DNA of 64,000 nucleotides, taken from assembly GCA_964017065.1 (NCBI GenBank), contig OZ024786.1, positions 10,793,047 through 10,857,046 on the forward strand, read 5' to 3'. The DNA is from Haliclona indistincta. Taxonomy: Eukaryota > Porifera > Demospongiae > Haplosclerida > Chalinidae. The position numbers and the translations under genes are program-made. Position 1 is the first letter of the stretch; the number at the start of each line of letters is the position of its first letter. This document shows, in pieces, positions 57,504 to 64,000 of this stretch. Below the pieces are notes generated by a model that saw nothing but the letters and a program-made list of their open reading frames with translations, searched no databases and was not told where the DNA came from.

Positions 57504-58208
57504 GGTGAGGGGTAACAGTTCGCCTACTTAATATTCACAAAAATGTTTTTATGCACTGTGCAAAATATGAACACGCTAGAGCGCTGTGAAGGCCATCAAT
57601 GAAGACGCTAAACACTGTTCTTTCTCTCTTGAGCTATATTCAACGCTGGGTACTACGCAACTCGGTGACAGCAGGCACGATTGGAGAGATAGTAAACTGC
57701 AAGACGGGGTGCCACTTTTCGCGCGCGCTGTAACAGTGTCGCTACAGAGTCCATCGTCTACTGATGGGTTAGCATCCTCCGGAGGGCAGTAGACTATTAA
57801 CTTGGCTGAGAGTTTGTTTGTTTGTAAGTTATGGGTCGAAATGTCGTGAAAAGGCTGTAAAATGGCGAGCGTTTCAAGACTATTTTGCGTTTTACTCAGA
57901 GCCAGTCGCCCAGACGTCCAAGTTAATAGTCTACTGCCCTCCGGAGGATGCTAACCCATCAGTAGACGATGGACTCTGTAGCGACACTGTTACAGCGCGC
58001 GAAAAGTGGCACCCCGTTTTGCAGTTTACTATCTCTCCAATCGTGCCTGCTGTCGCCGAGTTGCGCAGTACCCAGCGTTGAATATAGCTCAAGAGAGAAA
58101 GAACAGTCTTCATTGATGGCCTTCACAGCGCTCTAGCGTGTTCATATTTTGCACAGTGCATAAAAACATTTTTGTGAATATTAATTAGGCGAACTGTTAC
58201 CCGTCACC
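57504..58208. mobile_element. TTAA-flanked foldback inside the Academ gene
   Basis: Long inverted arms (57504-57795 against 57925-58208; outer end GGTGAGGGGTAACAG and partner), flanked by TTAA at 57500-57503 and 58209-58212. Kolobok/piggyBac-like target choice. Confidence 0.85.
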
Positions 58209-59404
58209 TTAAGGCATACCTAGAATCTCAAGGTGTCAAGTTGTTTCCCATCGCCAAGTTTCAAGGGAATCGATTCAACATTATCTTTTACAATGCAGCT
58301 GGAGTGTTTTACCTTCGAGAACACCTTACACGGTACTTAGAAGAGGTACACCCAAATCCAAACCAGTTACTCCAAGCAGTTCTGAGAGATGTCAAAACCC
58401 CTCATTATCTGATTGGGTGCCGAGCACTAGGACTCGTGAGTAAGTGCATCACTGGACCTCTGTGGCGGATGCTGGAGTCTGTTCACTCGATGAGTGCACT
58501 AGGGAAGACATACCAGAGACTGCACCGTCTCCTGTTGAAATGGTCCAAGGACCCAAGAGAGCTGTTAGTGGGCAAGGGCCTTAATGAGGAGATTGACGAT
58601 AATGACCATGTGTTTGCCGAGCTTCTTCGAACATTAGAAAATGACCAATCAGTGTGTCAACTATTGCGGATGTTGTCCAAGTCTTTTGCTATAGTCTCAG
58701 AGAGACTACTTGGAGACCACCTTGCCGATGGCACTTTCTCTGACATGGATTCCACTACTCTGGACAAAGAGACAGTGAACCTTCCTGCCACCAATGTGTG
58801 CAGTGAAAGAGACTTTGCTCTTCTTGACAGGTATGTATGCAGCATATTGTTTTCAAGGCCGCTTGCATTCATTACCACATTACAAGCAAATAGGGAGCCT
58901 TATATAAGCTAATCACATTATGCTTCCTTCATCCACCCATACTTTCAAAAAATTAATAATAATAACTATTATTATTTTCATCTTTTCAGATTGCTTAGAG
59001 AAAAGCCAAACTGTTCAGTAATTGCATTGGAGAGCATGGTCCTTTTCAATAGGAACAAGACAGCTGCATGGTTAAAGACCAAGAGTTGTGAGGAGAAGGA
59101 GAAACTTTTTAAGAGTTGTATCAAGGTCGGACGGGAACATCGTCGAGTAGACAAGAAGAGACATTATTCCACTATCAAGTCGGCTGGCTGTAGTACAAAC
59201 TTTGTTTGTAGTTACAGGCTGTGACTACATATCATTTTTTGGTGGTATAGGCAAGGCTACCTTTCTGAAGCACTTTTTCCAACATGCAGAATTCGCAACA
59301 GGACAGACACACTACACAAAGGGCTCTCTGGCAGACACACTTCTGCGAAACAATAGCTACAAAGAAGGGTTTATGGCTTTTCTTCGTCTCATTGGAACCG
59401 TTTA

Positions 59405-59864
59405 CAGTGGAACCTCTCTAAAGCGGACACCATTGGGACCAGCAAAATTGTCCCCTGTACAGAGGTGGCCCCAGTCGGGAGGTCAATAATTAGTGGGCGT
59501 GACCAATTTCGTAGCGCGGGACGATGCGGGTGCGTCAAAACCGACTGAAACTCGAGTCTGTCGTACTTCACGACAATCTAGGCATCACCACGAGGTATCT
59601 TTCAGGCCTTGCTCGATTCTTGGAAGATCTCCAGGAGCAAGGTGTCACGCACACAGCGGGCTGTCCGCACTATCGAGTGTGTTAATGTATTACGTTGATC
59701 GTGTCGGACCGAATATCATGTCCGCAATACGGAATAGGGAGGTGGCCGCTATTCGGAATGTTTTATTGTATTACGTCAATAGAGTTTCAATCGGGACCGC
59801 GCGTTGGTGGCCCCATTAGCGAGGTGTCCGTTATTGGGAATGTCCGTTAAGAGAGGTTCCACTG
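59405..59864. mobile_element. pogo/Tc1-mariner-type MITE
   Basis: Ends CAGTGGAACCTCTCTAA and TTAAGAGAGGTTCCACTG with TA on both sides (59403-59404, 59865-59866). Typical of pogo-type non-autonomous elements; no transposase. Confidence 0.85.
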
Positions 59865-60508
59865 TATTATCATAAACATGCGTCCATATTTACATCAGAT
59901 TCGCCTGAAACCCATTTCAAAGGCTATCTTTGTGTCTCAGATGTAGTTGAACAGCACAGTGATTGGCTAGAAGATATTAGACAGAGTATGTGGGCCAGAA
60001 TTAGTTTTGAAGATGAAATGATTCCATCAACAGAAGCACTGTGGCGACATTGGAAACGCTCATGTTGGGTAATATATATGTGGAGCCAGGCTGATCAAAA
60101 TACAATGACAGTAGCTAGGCTCACTGATTTTGGCTGGAGTATCAGTCACGATAGTATCCTTACAGTTGATTGGGATAGTAGTGAAAATCAGGAGGCTATA
60201 AAAGGAAGAGTACTGCTATTCACAAAAGGCTGTAAGTGCAAGACTGGTTGTGCGACTGGAAGGTGTGCCTGTAAAAAGAACGGACACAACTGTACTGAAG
60301 GCTGTTCGTGTCTAAATTGCCTAAATCTACCAAACACTGCTATGGATACAAGAGAATGTACAACAAATATTGAAGACAGAACTATAGAGTGGAGCAGTGA
60401 TTCTGATCAGTCAGACGATGAAGAGAGTGATATAGAACAAGTACATGGATAGTATTTAACTACTTCTTTCTAACTGTACTATATGTGTTATTATAATCCC
60501 ACATTTTT

Positions 60509-62912
60509 AACTCATAGTCAGGTTCACTATGTAATTTTGTTCAAATTTTTGGGAGATTTGGAAAACTGTATATTTTTGGAAAGCTTATAACATAAGGGGT
60601 CTGAAAATCAATGTTTGCATTTGCACAGATGCTTGTATTGTACTTTTTTAAGCGTATTAAAATAACGAGTATTAATTAGCAACTTTCAAATAATTTAACT
60701 TATAATTGACATATGAAGGTCATTTAAAATTCAATATCTATGTATTCAGATGTAAATAATTCAGTGGTAGCAAAATAAAATTTTAATTTTATCGATTTCA
60801 GTCATTTTAGTGGCTGTGAAATAAATTTAATTTTATCACGTATTGCGATCGACCTTACTGTTATCATACAAGAACATGAAGCTGTCAGAAAGATTAAAGC
60901 AGCAATATTGAGCAATGGAAATCCATTTATTGTAGAAGGCAACCAGCTATACAATTTCATCACACATGTGTATGTACCACAAGAATATGTTCCACAAATC
61001 TTGAATGTTGATGATGTTGGACAAAAGCATTATGATTATGTCACTGAACACATTAATGGAGATATCAGTCTTTGAGAACCAGTCAAGAAGCAAAACAACA
61101 AAATGTATTTGTCTGGCAGCAAGAAGGAGACAGTAAAGATTCACGATCAGATTGTTGACATGAGAGAGACCAAAAATCTGTATGGTCGTAAAGCTGCATG
61201 TTGATGTTGATGATGACTCCAAGAGCTGACTCCAAGAGCACTTTTGCACCAGATGGATCAATGTTGCCGTGCACCGAAAAATTTACGCTGGTTCATAACC
61301 TAGAGAAGCTGTGAAACACAGGCCAAATAACTGCAGGCAATAACAGTACAACTGGAAAAATTGCTGTTGTTGATGGAATGGTTCTAGTTCAGAAGTTTGC
61401 AAAGAAGAAAGTGACACTCAGTACAGTAAAAGATCTAGCCAAGAGTTTTAATGACAGGCTCACAAATTTGACAGCAGGATTCAGTGAAGTCATCTTGGTC
61501 TTTGATACATACAAACCCAACTCCCTCAAAGAGAAAACTAGAGAGAAACGACGACAAGGAATAGCTCCTATATGCAATACAAGATCGCAGATGATACAGA
61601 CATCAAGCACATTCCAATCGCACGGTTTCTATCACATGAAAAATCAAAAGCAGATCTAACAGACTACCTCGCCAAAGCAATCCTAGATTGCAAAAGGAAT
61701 CGATTCAGCTATTCATCACAGCAGCCTCGGGTCATACCAGAAGCAATGGGAACCTTCACTTCGAAGATAACAATCATGAAGAGGCAGACACACTTATGAT
61801 CTGCCTGGCAGCAAAAGCATCACAACGATGTCCTGATGCACAATTGGTATTCTTCTCTCCTGATACGGATGTCTTGGTTCTGGCCGTGACACACTATGAG
61901 AAGCTCTGCAAAAAGACATCAATTTCAATGGTTTCAGGTATGGTGGATGTTGAACCAACCTGGAGAGCATTAGGCGAAGAAAAGGCACAAGTTTTAATGC
62001 TTTTACTAGAGCAGACGATATTGGAAAATTTCAGGGATAGGAAAAACAAGATGGTTTCAACAGTACATGAAAGCTGATGTGAATTTGCCGAGAGCACTCA
62101 TGAAACTACCAATGGAAGGTGACTTAACACAGGAAGTGAAAGATGAATTGGCTAATTTTGTTTGTTTGAGGTACTGTCCAAAGGGTATCCGCATTACCTG
62201 ATTTAAGATGGCATCTGTTCTGCAAACAACTACATGTAGCTGAAAGCAACAAATTACCACCTACACATGGAGCACTTGATGAACACATTAAGCACGTGCG
62301 GTTACAAAGCCGGGTATGGTTCCAAGTCACCATAATGCAGCAACAACCTTTTGAACCACTAAATTTTGGATACTACAAGAACACAGATGGTCAAATTTTG
62401 CCAGTCACTACAAAGGTTCTTCCTGCACCACAGGCCATCATCGAGCTAGTTAGATGCAAGTGTAAAACTGATTGCTCTACACTAAGATGTTCATGCAGGA
62501 AGAATAATCTACCATGCACAGAACTCTGCTCATGTGACACAGGATGTGCAAATGATGAAGACAGTAACATTGGAAATGATACGGACAGTGATGACGATGA
62601 TAATGAGCAATAAAATTAGTATTAGTTGCTACAAAATTCTTTTTCTGTTGCTATGTGAGTTTTTGATCACTTATTACATATCATGTTTGAAAACCATCCC
62701 TGTGTGAAGTGAAATAGGCTCATGATTTCTGTTAATTAGTATTAATTAGGTAGCCATTTTTAAGTCCCCGAAAAGTGGCCAAATGAGGTTCGGTGCAAAT
62801 GCAAACATTGATTTTTGGATTCCTCATGTCATAAGCTTTTCAAAAATATAATGCTTTACTAATCTCCACAAAATTTGAACGAAACTGTTTTCATGAACAT
62901 GACTATCAGTTG
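60509..62912 (+). mobile_element. XPG/CXC transposon with ~110-bp inverted repeats
   Basis: Left arm 60509-60625 and right arm 62795-62912 are imperfect inverted repeats (shared TCAATGTTTGCATTTGCAC). They bracket a single decayed gene on plus, different in sequence from the Academ-like gene next to it. Confidence 0.6.
60850..62613 (+). pseudogene. XPG-like nuclease with CXC tail, frameshifted
   Basis: Readable pieces: 60860-61075 (HEAVRKIKAAILSNGNPFIV), 61378-61575 (SEVILVFDTYKPNS...EKRRQG, an XPG N-like Asp region), 61570-61690, 61730-62000 (NHEEADTLMICLA and FFSPDTDVLVLAV: acidic XPG I-region residues), 62010-62200 (GADDIGKFQG in another frame; then KADVNLPRALMKLP), 62205-62613 (LPPTHGALDEHIKHVRLQ, then CKCKTDC, CSCRKN, CSCDTGC and an Asp-rich end). 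At least four frameshifts and one in-frame stop make it inactive. Whether it is a second Academ lineage or a separate XPG family is not settled. Confidence 0.65.
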
Positions 62913-63556
62913 TCATGCACGTTTGTAACCATCAGGAAATTTTTTAGCGCAACAGATACACGCGCTCATAACCGGTAAAACACATTAAGCAATATTCAAT
63001 GTAAAACATACCTTGAATATAAGTTGTTCCACTGCATGTACGAGGTGTTAGCTTCCCGAGAATTCTGTTCCTCCACGACGCCATTTTCAAGTGTGGTACA
63101 ATAAACGACGGAAGCTGGCAAACACAACAGCCAACTGAAGTCAAGATAACTAAAGTTCTCCCTGGACCGTTCTGGTTATTTTTTTAAGTCCTCTATCATC
63201 GGGATAACGTACAAAAGAACGTTCTTCACTAGCAACCAGACAAACCTCAAATGCTCCATTTTGTGTTTACTCATAACGTCACCAAAATAATAAATTTCTG
63301 CTTGGCGTGTCGACTGTGTAGATAGTGAGAAGTGATAAACACAAACAATATTACTGATAGCTCACTTGTCAGGAAATAGCGGATTGGTCAGTGTAACTGA
63401 TGTTGTTCTTTTATTCGCAGTTAACCCTTTTATTGAGAGATCAGCTACAAAGTTGTTCCTTTTGCATAATGAGACTACACGGCTATTTCAAATCTGCTAC
63501 GACGCAGAGCATGTGGTGATTGATAATTGAAGATTGGCTTATTGCTACTATATCTA

Positions 63557-64000
63557 AAGAAAATTAAAAAGATTTCTATCGAAATCAATAGGATGTAGGG
63601 TTGTGAAATCTACCACTGGTCCACAATGTAAACTAACAAGGAACAAGCATGGAATGGTAACACGATTGACTTGCTAACAGACCATAGATCCCTACATCAG
63701 TGGCTGCTGTGGTTGACTATAGCTAATACAGCTATAGTTGCTGTTGACTGACACCAGATGTGCATTCAGCTTGTGACAAAATATTGATCTTATGTACAGC
63801 CACTGATGTAGGGATCTATGGTCTGTTAGCAAGTCAATCGTGTTACCATTCCATGCTTGTTCCTTGTTAGTTTACATTGTGGACCAGTGGTAGATTTCAC
63901 AACCCTACATCCTATTGATTTCGATAGAAATCTTTTTAATTTTCTTGTTTGTGTCCCTTTTTAGTGCAGTGCAGTTCATCGCACGTGCTGAGCCATCTTT
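63557..64000 (-). mobile_element. Family A element, copy 7, cut by window end
   Basis: The foldback half (63557-63950) in inverted orientation. The sequence continues past the end of the window toward the expected 5' hairpin. Confidence 0.75.

Larger units (their letters stand above)
55902..60452 (+). pseudogene. Academ-like transposase: coiled coil, XPG-like nuclease, CXC tail
   Basis: Fragments in order: 55902-56720 (basic, coiled-coil N part; SKYLGKFCEHH), 56720-57500 with shifts near 56715 and 56957 (KYGGLQVTTPESCYT, NTMSDRHIIEKKFNELLQ, RMNNFFCGLHYLVGLAD), 58209-58835 and 58990-59190 (FYNAAGVFYLREHL, ATNVCSERDFALLDR), then 59205-59404 and 59865-60452. TGCDYISFFGGIGKATF matches the XPG/FEN1 Asp plus helix-hairpin-helix region. 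The end has CKCKTGC, CACKK and CSCLNC (TSO1/tesmin-like CXC). The XPG N and I motifs expected before TGCDY are absent, so an internal deletion near 59190 is likely. Frames resume correctly across both nested MITEs. Confidence 0.7.
49555..63316 (+). mobile_element. Academ-like DNA transposon, 13.76 kb with nested insertions
   Basis: Terminal inverted repeats CAGTCGACACGCCAA at 49555 and its complement ending at 63316; target duplication TGTA at 49551-49554 and 63317-63320. The paralogous intron/exon junction in SD1-SD3 shows the empty site. Its gene encodes an XPG-type nuclease and a CXC cysteine-rich tail, features described for Academ transposons, which have 3-4 bp duplications. Nested inside are TTAA MITE 49814-50332, hAT-like MITE 50925-51668, family A copy 6, a GTTTACACGG element with a retroelement, TTAA element 57504-58208, pogo MITE 59405-59864 and possibly the XPG/CXC element 60509-62912. 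Confidence 0.72.
48746..63450 (-). pseudogene. SD4: SH2-SH2 paralogue, partial, split by a 13.8-kb transposon
   Basis: Only the 3' part is visible. Exons 48944-48746 (SH2-2 C half), 49390-49200 (SH2-2 N half, ETFLVRAT replaced by EIFLVRAT) and 49549-49504 (46-nt linker) are intact. Directly at the acceptor of that linker exon an Academ-like element (49555-63316) is inserted. Beyond it, 63362 to about 63450 is a decayed remnant of the SH2-1 C exon ending LFPDK at its donor, after which similarity stops in unrelated repeat DNA. No middle or death-fold exon of this copy is in the window. The stop codon TAA at 48746 lies at the junction with a family B element rather than in the TGA context of the other copies. 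Confidence 0.6.

Noticed and set aside
57586..58113. Matching frames on both strands (peptide VSLQSPSSTDGLASSGGQ)
   Set aside because: The same sequence read from the two arms of a foldback; not two genes.

Overview
The window looks like a metazoan, very probably demosponge, nuclear genome. Introns are very short (often 45-60 bp), the DNA is AT-rich and packed with small transposons, and it carries a family of genes that join death-fold domains, a middle domain and tandem SH2 domains. From memory, that middle domain resembles death-domain proteins of Amphimedon queenslandica. No database was searched, so the species is an inference.

Host genes. Four paralogous genes lie head-to-tail on the minus strand (here SD1 to SD4). 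Each encodes a death-fold N terminus, a Ser/Thr linker, a ~230-residue middle domain and two SH2 domains with a p85-like flavour. SD1 (180-8363) starts with a Death domain, SD2 (9965-15109) with a CARD, and SD3 (19082-44568) with a different Death-like domain. SD4 (48746 to past 63450) is only partly in the window. The N-terminal exons all end in phase 1 before a shared linker exon, so the death-fold module looks exchangeable. SD3 can be read as an uninterrupted 766-codon model over 13 exons. SD1 has a one-base frameshift, SD2 has a transposon inside a coding exon plus a 5-base indel, and SD4 is split by a 13.8-kb transposon at a splice acceptor. On the plus strand, 15450-16260 encodes the C-terminal part of a cytosolic 5'-nucleotidase III-like protein, head-to-head with SD2.

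Mobile DNA fills most of the rest. From 23754 to 38283 one SD3 intron is a nest of elements: a hairpin/foldback element (family B) containing TTAA-flanked MITEs, remains of a DIRS-type retrotransposon (gag 34570-35960, tyrosine recombinase 27897-28999), and a two-gene DNA transposon (YqaJ/SWIM/PHD protein on plus, THAP-DDE transposase on minus; ISL2EU/PIF-Harbinger type). A 5'-truncated APE-type LINE lies at 45320-48000 between SD3 and SD4. From 49555 to 63316 an Academ-like element (XPG nuclease, CXC cysteine-rich tail; 15-bp terminal inverted repeats; TGTA duplication) has itself been invaded by a hAT-like MITE, a family A element, a retroelement fragment with a restriction-like endonuclease domain, a pogo-type MITE and a second XPG/CXC transposon.

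A group of ~1.2-2 kb non-coding elements (families A, B, C) recurs throughout. They share a plan: a 5' hairpin, then a YY1-like AAGATGGCGGC motif, then a long 3' foldback. No CRISPR arrays, rRNA genes or prokaryotic features were seen. One tRNA-like Pol III promoter lies at 49914-49999.
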